Positions 1 through 9,000 of a stretch of 33,988 nucleotides of DNA are shown piece after piece. Numbering within the stretch: position 1 is the first letter of the stretch; every line of letters begins with the position of its first letter. Below the pieces are notes generated by a model that did no database searches, had not been told where the DNA came from, and was given only the letters and a program-made list of their open reading frames with translations. The stretch lies in the NCBI GenBank assembly GCA_016840855.1, contig JAEORO010000121.1, forward strand, positions 1 through 33,988, in the 5' to 3' direction. Source of the DNA: Candidatus Thorarchaeota archaeon. GTDB lineage: Archaea > Asgardarchaeota > Thorarchaeia > Thorarchaeales > Thorarchaeaceae. A program made the position numbers and the translations under genes.

Positions 1-387
1 TCGTACACCATCTACTTTGGATGACAAACCAGGGCTGATTAGAAGAGCTTCGGGAGCAACCTTTCTAATCAGATTCTCCATTCCTTTGACACCTCTCGAT
101 TGTTTGCCCAACATGTATGTACCAAATGAGGAAACAACCTTCCCGTTTAGTCCTATGCGAGATGCAATTTTGATAGCATTCAGAGAACCTCGAGTCGCTC
201 TGAATGCTCGAGTAGGACCGCCAAAAAGAACAGCATCATATTTTGAGAGATCCTCTGAATCCAATCCATTTCCATTCACGACCTTTGTGGTGATTTCTCC
301 TATTTCTTGGATTGCTGCAGCTATCTCAAGTGCGAGTTTCCTTGTATTTCCAAACTGCGTATCATATATGATTAGTACTCTCTTCAT
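1..387 (-). CDS. Flavodoxin (C-terminus beyond window edge)
   Basis: The minus strand from an ATG at 387 is open to the window edge for 129 codons. It begins MKRVLIIYDTQFGNTRKLA, the flavodoxin pattern of a first beta strand followed by a phosphate-binding loop for FMN (here TQFGNT in place of the usual TxTGNT). A later 'YDAVLFGGPTRAFRA' segment matches the strand and loop that contact the flavin ring. A strong Shine-Dalgarno (GGGGGAGATGAT) lies just upstream of the ATG. Flavodoxins are small soluble one-electron carriers. The gene is divergent from a radical SAM enzyme and shares a symmetric promoter region with it, so it may be that enzyme's reductant; this is inference. The plus-strand reading frame over the same bases is a shadow. 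Confidence 0.88.
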   Translation of the reverse strand, partial: MKRVLIIYDTQFGNTRKLALEIAAAIQEIGEITTKVVNGNGLDSEDLSKYDAVLFGGPTRAFRATRGSLNAIKIASRIGLNGKVVSSFGTYMLGKQSRGVKGMENLIRKVAPEALLISPGLSSKVDGVR

Positions 388-422
388 TGTGTATCATCTC
401 CCCCTATGTGTTAGAAAACATA

Positions 423-434
423 GGTGGCGCGTGT
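423..434. repeat. Left arm of a 12-bp inverted repeat
   Basis: This arm reads GGTGGCGCGTGT on the plus strand. It is the exact reverse complement of 529-540. The repeat axis is about 481.5. The arm sits where transcription of the flavodoxin would start if the minus-strand TTTAAA at 456-461 is its TATA box. Read in the direction of each gene, both arms give ACACGCGCCACC, so each transcript would start at or near the same motif. Confidence 0.75.
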
Positions 435-460
435 CCAGTTTTTAATTTGAAAGAATTTAA

Positions 461-498
461 ACGTTTGGCACTAATATAACGTTTGGCTTTTACCAAAC
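461..498. promoter_or_regulatory. Candidate operator: ACGTTTGGC repeats and GTTTGG palindrome
   Basis: ACGTTTGGC occurs twice as a direct repeat, at 461-469 and 479-487, 18 bp apart. The second copy forms a palindrome with CCAAAC: GTTTGG at 481-486, six bases, CCAAAC at 493-498. The block lies between the two divergent TATA elements. This is the usual layout of a binding site for a dimeric regulator acting on both genes. The regulator is unknown. Confidence 0.5.
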
Positions 499-500
499 AA

Positions 501-507
501 TTTATAA
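501..507 (+). promoter_or_regulatory. TATA-like element for the radical SAM gene
   Basis: TTTATAA lies about 26 bp before the presumed start site at about 530. Its mirror image about the repeat axis (481.5) falls on the minus-strand TTTAAA at 456-461, the likely TATA element of the flavodoxin gene. Assignment is by spacing and composition only. Confidence 0.5.
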
Positions 508-528
508 GGTTTCTATGGGCAATATAAA

Positions 529-540
529 ACACGCGCCACC
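529..540. repeat. Right arm of the 12-bp inverted repeat
   Basis: This arm reads ACACGCGCCACC, the exact partner of 423-434. It lies about 26 bp downstream of the plus-strand TATA-like element at 501-507, at the expected transcription start of the radical SAM gene. It could be an operator covering the start site, or a shared element of the two 5' leaders. Confidence 0.75.
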
Positions 541-558
541 ACGAAGTTGAGTAGTAAG

Positions 559-1755
559 ATGATAACAACAGTAAAGGAGCACGCAAATGGGATATCATCC
601 CCCAGACAAATGAAGAAGGTCCTTGATGGACTTGATCCCAACATGTCCCGTCTATTTGTCCCTTGGGTATTTCGTAATCCTAGATACATTCGAGCAGGAA
701 TAAGACTCGCCCGGTCTTACAAGAAGACTGAGAAGCTTAGAAGAGATGCCAAGAAATCTGGTCTAAGTGTACCTCCCTTTCTGATCCTCAGTATCACCTC
801 TAGATGCAACCTGAGCTGTGCTGGTTGTTACGCTGCAGCTGTTGGTACACTTGATAAAACCCCACGTGCTAATTGTTCTGAATCTAGATCGACACTTGAC
901 TGGAATCAGTGGTACGACATCATTAAGGATGCAAGTGAGATGGGTGTCTTTGGTTTCATTATTGCTGGAGGCGAACCATTTCTTTTCCGTGGATTACTTC
1001 AGTTGTGTGAGTCCTTCAAAGATAGATTCTTCATCATCCTGACCAATGGAACTGCTGTTACTGGCAGTGACTATGAAATTCTACGATCAACCAAGAATGT
1101 TGCTGTGATTGTTAGCGTTGAGGGCACCGAAGAAGCGACTGATGCACGAAGAGGTCGAGGTGTTCACAAACAGGCTATTGATACGTTAAGGCACTTGAAG
1201 TCTATTGGTGTTCCAACTGGTATCTCAGTAACGATTACTAATGAGAACTACAGATTTTGGATGCAGAACGATAATCTGGATAACTATGTGAAACTTGGTG
1301 TACTGGTAGGTGTCTTCATCGAGTATATTCCTATAATGACTGAAAACCTCGCCGGAGATGCCAGCGGATCCTACGATAGGTCTCTGATGCTGACACCTCA
1401 AGAGCGTGAGGAATTTCGTTCGAGGATTCTTGAATACCGCAGAAAGAATTCACTCTATGTCATTCACTCACCTGGAGATGAGGACTACTTTGGTGGATGT
1501 GTTTCCGCTGGTCGTGGGTTTGCACATGTCACACCCACTGGGGACCTCACTGCGTGTCCAGTTTCGAACTTAGCAACACATAATCTCTCATCCTCCTCAT
1601 TCAGAGATGGTCTAGCAAGTCCGTTGTTCACAGCTATTCGAGATAATGAGAATCTTCTAACAAATGAGGACACCCCCTGCGCCCTCTTTGGTCATCCTGT
1701 TGAGGTTCAGGAAATCGCTAGAGCAGTTGGCGCATATGCCACCGACGAAGTATGA
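559..1755 (+). CDS. Radical SAM protein with SPASM-like cysteine-rich C-terminus
   Basis: The protein has about 398 residues. The CxxxCxxC cluster motif of radical SAM enzymes (CNLSCAGC, residues 83-90) would bind the [4Fe-4S] cluster that cleaves S-adenosylmethionine. It is followed by a GGEP motif ('IIAGGEPF') typical of the SAM-binding strand. The C-terminal part carries separate cysteines in 'GGCVSAGRGFAHVTPTGDLTACP' and 'TPCALF', which suggest an auxiliary cluster of SPASM or twitch type, though not a full canonical set. The N-terminal ~75 residues are basic and helical. An in-frame TTG at 547 would add four residues; I prefer the ATG at 559, with no strong ribosome site at either. The substrate is unknown. 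The divergent flavodoxin is a plausible electron donor. I see no peptide precursor nearby. Confidence 0.85.
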   Translation: MITTVKEHANGISSPRQMKKVLDGLDPNMSRLFVPWVFRNPRYIRAGIRLARSYKKTEKLRRDAKKSGLSVPPFLILSITSRCNLSCAGCYAAAVGTLDKTPRANCSESRSTLDWNQWYDIIKDASEMGVFGFIIAGGEPFLFRGLLQLCESFKDRFFIILTNGTAVTGSDYEILRSTKNVAVIVSVEGTEEATDARRGRGVHKQAIDTLRHLKSIGVPTGISVTITNENYRFWMQNDNLDNYVKLGVLVGVFIEYIPIMTENLAGDASGSYDRSLMLTPQEREEFRSRILEYRRKNSLYVIHSPGDEDYFGGCVSAGRGFAHVTPTGDLTACPVSNLATHNLSSSSFRDGLASPLFTAIRDNENLLTNEDTPCALFGHPVEVQEIARAVGAYATDEV

Positions 1756-1929
1756 GTCTAGCCCCACGTTCTCCTGAGGCCTGTCAGGTATCTTCACCAC
1801 AATCCTCACTGGTTTCCGGGTCGCTAGTCTGAATAGCCTTTCACAAGAATTGCAATACAATCTACCAAAAATGTGCATCATCTTTATTTATCTTCGAGAA
1901 AAGTAAAATTGTAAGGGGAATTTCATAAG

Positions 1930-2328
1930 TTGTCTAAAGGTCAAGATAATACATCACTCACCATAATAAGAAGTACACATCTCGCTCGAGATGCAGTCCT
2001 TTTCAGTTTGGTTGGTGTTTTTTCAATGGTTTACTATCCTGAAACAATGGACACAAACATAATGTTGCTGTGGCTTTTGCTTGATCTTATAGGACTCGTT
2101 CTTTTCTGGATTCCAAAAGAACTGGCGCGGCAAATTGGATTTGCCTGGGCTATCATGATGAGCCTTGCTCTGTTCTTCCCTGTCTTTACATACTTTGGTA
2201 TGGGATACTTTGTGGGTGGCCTCGTCATGATTCTTTTGTTGTGCATTATTGAATTACTTGTGCTAATCAAGATTGGCTATGATATTTTCATCAAGGAAGT
2301 CCATTCGTGGACAAATGATACTAAGTGA
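1930..2328 (+). CDS. Small four-helix membrane protein, unknown function
   Basis: The product has 132 residues, with about four hydrophobic segments at roughly 22-41, 44-62, 68-87 and 90-113. The N-terminus is short and hydrophilic and the C-terminal tail (IFIKEVHSWTNDTK) is charged. It starts at a TTG with a GGGG Shine-Dalgarno-like block about 11 bases upstream (1915-1918). I recognise no family. It could be a small sensor or an accessory membrane protein; the sequence offers no basis for choosing. It stands alone between a convergent gene pair, and a remnant-like repeat lies just past its stop. Confidence 0.6.
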   Translation: MSKGQDNTSLTIIRSTHLARDAVLFSLVGVFSMVYYPETMDTNIMLLWLLLDLIGLVLFWIPKELARQIGFAWAIMMSLALFFPVFTYFGMGYFVGGLVMILLLCIIELLVLIKIGYDIFIKEVHSWTNDTK

Positions 2329-2340
2329 GACATCGATTTG

Positions 2341-2388
2341 TTATTCCACAATCCTGACTGGCTTCATGTCTTTCGTAACTATCGAGTT
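2341..2388 (-). pseudogene. Possible relic of a C-terminal KPVRIV tail
   Basis: Read on the minus strand, 2388 to 2341 encodes NSIVTKDMKPVRIVE followed by a stop. The 118-residue protein encoded at 2734-3090 ends VVNLKPVRIVA and a stop. Both stop exactly one residue after PVRIV, and 17 bases are identical (2348-2364 and 2741-2757). No complete gene surrounds this copy: upstream, in another frame, lies the membrane protein that ends at 2379. It is most simply a leftover of a duplicated gene end. A functional 3' element is an alternative. Confidence 0.35.
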
Positions 2389-2657
2389 ATGAGATAGTAA
2401 ATGACAGCTATGACGGCTGGGACAAGTAGAATCGCTAGAACCACAGGATATGCTTCTCTATCGAGGGACATGAAATATCCAGCAGTACCAATGATTCCTC
2501 CAACAATCATAGCACCCACCACTAGAAAAATGAAGGCTGGTTGGAGTTCCAAAGGTATGAAATTGGTCAAAGCGGCTATGGTCAAGACTGCCATACAGAC
2601 AAAGACTGTCCAAAGTCCCCAAGCGAAAGCTGGATGATAGCTTCTGCCATATTTCAA
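2379..2657 (-). CDS. Small three-helix membrane protein, unknown function
   Basis: The product has 92 residues, with three hydrophobic segments at about 10-32, 39-63 and 71-90. A short polar loop (MSLDREAYP) lies between the second and third. It begins at a TTG at 2657 (no in-frame ATG fits the hydrophobic start) and ends almost at the last helix, with only Thr-Arg after it. I recognise no family. It lies downstream of the small beta-sandwich gene on the same strand, separated by about 76 bases, so co-transcription with the large operon is possible but not shown. Confidence 0.55.
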   Translation of the reverse strand: MKYGRSYHPAFAWGLWTVFVCMAVLTIAALTNFIPLELQPAFIFLVVGAMIVGGIIGTAGYFMSLDREAYPVVLAILLVPAVIAVIYYLITR

Positions 2658-2733
2658 ATCTCAAATCCGCCGCCTACTGATTCTACCCACTACTAATGGT
2701 GGTGTCGAGTCTTGAATCTTGCGTTTTCTCTTT

Positions 2734-3090
2734 CTAAGCTACAATCCTGACTGGCTTTAGGTTCACAACCTTGTGCTCATCCTCGATGCTGTCATACTCA
2801 ACCATGCCCACGAGCTCGCCCTCAGCACCAGGCTGCAGTTCGAACTCGATCTGCGCTATCGAAACGGTGTCTGGCTCTACTGTGCCAAGGTTCTGTGTCT
2901 TAATCTGATCAGTCAAATCAGGCACGCCAAGTATCACCTGCACATTGTGCATAGCATTCTTAGCTCCATTCCGTACAACCACGCCAAAGATGACTCGACC
3001 ATCACGGATCTTGTATTCAACTGCGATGTCCATACCCGGCTCAAGCCCCAGGCTCGCGGGCTCTGCTGTGGTCACAAACTCCTTTACCAT
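2734..3090 (-). CDS. Small beta-sandwich (CARDB/adaptin-ear-like) protein
   Basis: The protein has 118 residues, no signal peptide and no membrane helix. Alternating short hydrophobic strands, such as 'GRVIFGVVVRNGAKNAMHNVQVILGVPD' split by turns, then 'LGTVEPDTVSIAQIEFELQPGAEGELVGMVEYDS', give the pattern of an immunoglobulin-like beta sandwich of the CARDB or adaptin-appendage kind. This assignment rests on pattern only. It starts three bases after the stop of the giant repeat protein and is the last gene of the operon. Lacking a signal, it is probably cytosolic and could act as an adaptor for the ABC machine. Its C-terminal KPVRIVA tail reappears as fragments nearby. Confidence 0.6.
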   Translation of the reverse strand: MVKEFVTTAEPASLGLEPGMDIAVEYKIRDGRVIFGVVVRNGAKNAMHNVQVILGVPDLTDQIKTQNLGTVEPDTVSIAQIEFELQPGAEGELVGMVEYDSIEDEHKVVNLKPVRIVA

Positions 3091-3093
3091 CCG

Positions 3094-6000
3094 CTAGTCA
3101 CGGTAACGTTTCACTCCGACAGCTCCCACAAACGCAAGCGCAATGAGTCCGGCAACTGGGAATATCCAGTGAATGGTTGGTAGGAAGTCTTGGCCATCTG
3201 GTATGCCATCGCCATCGGTGTCTCTGTTGTTGGGATCAGTTCCCAGAACCACAACCTCTGTGTAGTCGTCGAGACCATCCCCATCACTATCTGCTTCTCT
3301 AGGATTAGTATGGTACGTGTGCACTTCTACTCCATCAATCAGGAGATCAAAATCGGTGTCGTTGTTCATCGGCTGAGTGAAGTATGCTGTCTTCTCTTGA
3401 TAGTCGTTAAGCCCATCTGAATCGCTATCTGAGATGGTAGGGTCAGAGTACGGGGTCTCGAAAAGCTCCCTATAGTCACTCAACCCATCAAAGTCCATAT
3501 CATCTTCTAGGGGGTCTGTAGCAATGCCTAGTGGGTTGATGCCCCAAACTTCATCATAGTCGCTGATGCGATCCTCGTCAGTATCCTCCTCAAGTGGATC
3601 TGTGTCATAGACCATCACCTCTTCGAAGTCACTGAGCCCATCAAAGTCACTATCCGGTAACAACGGATCTGTGTCATAGATCAGGTACTCCTCTCCGTCT
3701 GTCAACATGTCAAAATCAGTGTCAGAACCATTGATGTTCGTACCCAGTATAATTTCAAGTCCATCAATGAGGTCATCGTTATCAAAGTCTGGATCGTTAG
3801 GTAGAGTGTGCCAGACTCTCAACTCAACCCAGTTTGTGAGGCCATCTGAGTCACTATCCCAATCTCTATCAAGTGTACCAGGATGAGTCATGTTGGTCGT
3901 CGGGTCCGTTCCAGTCAGGATGACTTCTTCATAATCGCTCAACCAATCTGAATCAGTGTCATTGGAGTCTGGTAGTGTGTGCCATGTGTTTACCTCGGGA
4001 CCGTCCTCTAAACCATCTCCATCACTGTCTTTGTTGAGTGGGTTCGTTCCCCAGTCTTCAACCTCTTCATTATCATAGAGACCATCTCGGTCAGTGTCTC
4101 TGTTCCTCGGGTCTGTTCCATAGATCTTGCACTCTTCTCCATTTGATAGCGTGTCACCATCTTCATCATCATTGTAGTCTGAGATTCCGTTATCATTACT
4201 GTCAGGGTCTCTCGGGTCCGTCTTTGTCAGAACGCACTCCCAATAATTAGTGAGTAGGTCTCTATCCTCATCGTCAGCGCCATCGTTCTTGCCATCAGAG
4301 TCAGTGTCGAACATTCTTGGGTCTGTCTTGGTGAGTCGAATCTCCTGCTGGTTCGTTAGAAGGTCCCCATCTATGTCCCAGTCTGCATCTGATATGTTAT
4401 TGCCCTGAGTACTGTAGAGGGTTGGGTCTGTGTTGGTCATATTCACCTCTTCGAAATCTGTCAGTGAATCTTTGTCTGTATCACTAACTCGTGGATTTGT
4501 ATACACCCATCTGCTGCTCACTACACCACTGATATTGAAGGTCATGTAGAAGCCGTTTATCTCCTGTCCATCCAGAAGTTTGTCATTGTCTGTATCTTCT
4601 CGCAGAGGTGAAGTGTTGTAGATATTCAGCTCGGCTCCATCTCCGAGAGAGTCACCATCTGTGTCAAAGAGCAATGGATCTGTTTCGAAGACCTTGATTT
4701 CATCATAATCGGTAAGGTTGTCTGAATCTGTATCTGTATTATTCAGGAGAGTGTGCCATGTGAGCGCTTCTTCTGAGTCTTCTAGTCCATCATTATCGGT
4801 GTCCCTGTCATTGGGGTCACTTGACCAGTAGAATAGCTCGTCCCAGTCTCCGAGACCATCATCATCACTATCGAATTTGGTAGGTGATGTTTCCCAGACA
4901 AAGATTTCAGCATAATCACTGAGTAAGTCTAGGTCTGTGTCAACCATTGTACAGTTGGTTTCATAGAGATAGATCTCATCATAGTTGTTGAGTCCGTCTG
5001 CGTCTTGGTCATCTAGGTCATCAGGGATTGTGTCACCGTCTGTATCAAGCATAAGTGGATCTGTATGACTGTTGAACAGCTCGTCTGCATCAGCTATGTT
5101 ATCTGAATCAGTGTCATCATTGATTGGCGAGGTCTTGTAGATGTTCACCTCATCTCCATCACTAATGGTGTCAAAGTCTGTATCCCAGTTCTCCCAGTCA
5201 GTTCCATTCTCTAATTCCTCAGCATCATTTAATCCATCTTGATCTTTGTCGGCTTGAGTTGGATCCGTGTCATAGAGAATCCATTCCTCCCAGTCTGAGA
5301 GTGTATCTCCATCAGTATCATTTAGCAGTGGATCTGTTCCAATGTCTAATTCCAGTTTATCACTAAGGAGGTCGTCATCTGTGTCAATCGAGTTTGGGTT
5401 AGTCCCGTACGTGTTCCATTCATCACCATCGGACAACGTATCTCCATCACTGTCCCATGATGTTGGTGATGTTATTGAGAAGTATACCTCAAAGTAGTCA
5501 TCGAGTCCATCAGAATCGCTATCTGTGCCACTTGGGTCTGTGTGATAGATCCAGTACTCAACATAGTCACTTAGTTGGTCATTATCGCTATCTTGATCGG
5601 TAGGTGATGTGCCTGACACATACACCTCAAAACCATCTTTTAGCCCATCCAAATCGGTGTCCGGGGCTGTAACGTTTGAGTGGTAACCGTATATCTCCAA
5701 TGCGTTAGACAGACCGTCAGCATCATGGTCAAGTTGTCCATCAAGTGTGCCATTTCCATAAGTTGATGCCAGTAATGGGTTTGTTCCTAGAAGCTTTACC
5801 TCGACATAATCGTCCAGTTGATCTCCATCTGTGTCTTGTATGTTGATGTTAGTCCCATAGAACAACTCATCATCATCTCGAAGTCCATCACCATCACTAT
5901 CGCTCGAGAGCGGGTCAGAGAAGTAGACGAGAACCTCATACCCATCTCCAATATTGTCGTTGTCGCTATCAAAATCTCCGGGGTTTGTTTCGTAAACATC

Positions 6001-9000
6001 GATCTCATCGCCATTAGACAGTAAATCATTATCACTGTCAATCTGATAGTCTGTGTGTGTGGCATTGTACCACATGTTGTTCGGATTGGTGTGAGTAAGC
6101 TCGACTTCAACGTAATCTGAAAGTAGGTCTGAATCGGAGTCTGCCTTTAGAGGATTAGTACCATAGTCGTTCACTTCCTCTCCATCTAGGAGTTCATCTC
6201 CGTCAGTATCGTCCTTTAACGGGTTAGTGCCATAGAGGTACTCTTCACCATCTTCTAATCCATCAGAATCGCTGTCTGGCTCAAATGGCGAGGTTTCGCC
6301 TATATTTACAACGCCATTCGCATTGACATCCTCTCCGCGTTCTCCCAAGAGCGGTTCATAGATGCCATTGTGATTTGTGTCGTTCCAACCATCATACAAA
6401 CCGTCGTTATCACTATCTGGGTCTGTAGCATTAAGACCGACATCAATCTCCAGACCATCTCTAAGTCTATCTCCGTCTGTGTCCCAAAGGGTGACGTTGG
6501 TACCATAGGTCCTCAGTTCCTCAAGGTTCGTGAGACCGTCGTTATCTTGGTCATCCTGTCCATCGAGGATTCCGTCATCGTCGTCGTCGCTATCTGTGGG
6601 GTCAGTGTAGGTGTAGAGTACTTCTTCTCCATCAGTAAGCTGGTCTGAATCAGTATCAGCTGCTAGTGGGTCGCAGTCATTGAGGAACTCCTCTAAATTG
6701 TTCAGTTTGTCATTATCAGGGTCTTCCTCCCAGTCGTAAGTTCCGTTATCGTTCGTATCGTTATACAAGGGGTCAGTACCTGTCATCTCAACTTCGAACC
6801 AGTTGGGGAGGAGGTCCGCATCCTCATCGTCATTATAATCAGAGATGCCATTATCGTTACTGTCTGTATCATTGTAAATGGTATGTGTGATATACAGCTC
6901 TATCCCATTGCTAAGCCCATCGCCATCATCGTCCTCATCATAATCTGAAATACCATTATCGTTACTGTCCTCGTCGTTAGGATCGGTGCCCAGGATGGAA
7001 TATTCATCACCATCCTTAACATTGTCTCCATCAGTGTCTGGATTTCTGGGATGTGTGAATGTCACGTTCAACTCTTCAAAATTAGTTAGTCCATCGAGGT
7101 CGCTATCCTCGAGATCATCAGTAAGAGCTGATCCTCCAGAGTCTTTTAATGTAGGATTAGTCCGTGTCAAGTAAATCTCTTGATAGTTAGTAAGGGTATC
7201 ATTATCATAATCCCAGTTTCCATCCAATACTGTAGCGTTGAAAGTATGCGGATTTGTAGCATTCCAGAAGTACGGAGCACCTCTATACTTGACTTCATCT
7301 GGATCAAGAATCAAGTCAAAATCAGAGTCAACTAAAGTGGCGTTTGTTTTGTATGTAAAGACTTCCAAACCATCTCCCAGAGTATCTCCATCCGTATCAC
7401 TTTTCGTCACATTTGTGAAATAGACATAGCACTCCAAATAGTCATTCAGATTATCAAGGTCTGTGTCAGCAGAGTTCGGGTCAGAGCCCCAGTAATTGAC
7501 CTCGAGTCCATCTGTGATATTATCAAAATCTGTGTCATTATTTAGAGGGTCAGTGAAGTACGTGTTTACTTCTGCGCCATCATTCAAATCATCATCATCG
7601 CTATCGCTGTCTGACACACTAGTACCATACACGACATATTCGTCATAATCTGAAAGCCCGTCTCCATCTCCATCAGCTTTGAGAGGATTGGAGTGTACAA
7701 TCATGACTTCCTCATAATCAGTCAATGAGTCTCCGTCTGTGTCTTCATTGAGCGGCGAGGTCTTGCTGATTTTTACCTCATATCCATCGCTCAATAGGTC
7801 GTCATCGCTATCTGGGTCATAGACACCAGTTCCGAGCTGAATCTCTTTCCAGTTTGCGAGGTTGTCCCCATCCTGGTCATCATAGTAATCTGAAATACCG
7901 TTCCCATTTGTGTCCACATCATTAGGGTCTGTCTTAGTAATTCGCACCTCTTGGATATTAGTGAGCCCGTCCCCATCGTTATCATCCTGCGCGTCATTGA
8001 TATCATCAGAATCGCTGTCTGGGTCAGTTGGTAGAGTCAGGGTGACGTTGTTTTCCTCATAGTCTGTTAGTGAGTCCCCGTCTGTGTCTGCCTGATTCGG
8101 ATTGGTGCCAAGATATATCTCCTGCCAGTCTGTGAGTTTATCATTATCTGAGTCTTTTGCATTGGGGTTGGTTCCAAATGTAATGACCTCTGCGAAGTCA
8201 GATAGCTTGTCTCCATCTGAGTCCACCTTGAGAGGATTTGTACCATAGGTCAATACCTCTTGTCCATCATTCAGATTGTCGTTATCAGAATCGGGGTCGT
8301 TATACAACGTGCCCTCCATGACAATCTCACGCGCATCTGCAAGACCATCTTTGTCATAGTCTCGCCCGTACACGGAAACACCTCCTATGTTGGTGCCAAA
8401 TGCATACTCCTGACCTCCGAAATTGTCGAGGTCTCCAATGGCTAAAGCACCTGCGAACCCGTTTGCAGTGAGCTGATTGACTCTCCATCCTGTGGAGTTG
8501 TATATCGTTAGGGTGTTGGGTGTCCCAACAAGGACCTGTGCATTAGGCGGCGTATCTCCGATGTCGGGGAACCTTATATCATTGGGTTGCCCACCCATGG
8601 TCTTGTTCCATGCTAATACGCCAGAGGAAGAATATACCCTCAGTTGATTTGACGCAGTGCCCAGAGCAAATTCGTGCTCCCCACCCGCCACAAGATCTCC
8701 AACCCTGAGGGCAGAGATACTGCTACCAAGCTCGAGTTTGAACTCAAGACTCCCAGTGTCAGACCAGACATTGAGAGTACCATTAGTGTTCCCGTACAGC
8801 ATTTCCCAGTTCGATGTGAACGAGAGGTTTCCCATAGCAACGACCCTAATTGCTGTAGGACTCGTCTTCTCGAACACAATTGTGCCTGTGTCTTGTAAGA
8901 GAGTGAACCGCCTTCCATCAGAGGCCACTACAAACTCAGTTCGAGAGTCTGCGTCTATGTCCGCACCGGAAATCAATCGTACCTTGCCATTGCTCAGGTA

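Noticed and set aside
17..445. 142-residue plus-strand open frame
   Set aside because: It is antisense to the flavodoxin, which has a clear FMN motif and ribosome site.
2458..2664. 68-residue frame overlapping the 92-residue membrane protein
   Set aside because: Same strand, different frame; the product has no consistent hydrophobic or domain pattern, unlike the three-helix reading.
3200..8340. CRISPR-like or satellite tandem repeat
   Set aside because: The 69-bp periodicity is that of a translated TSP3 repeat; units are diverged at the DNA level and have no spacer/repeat structure.
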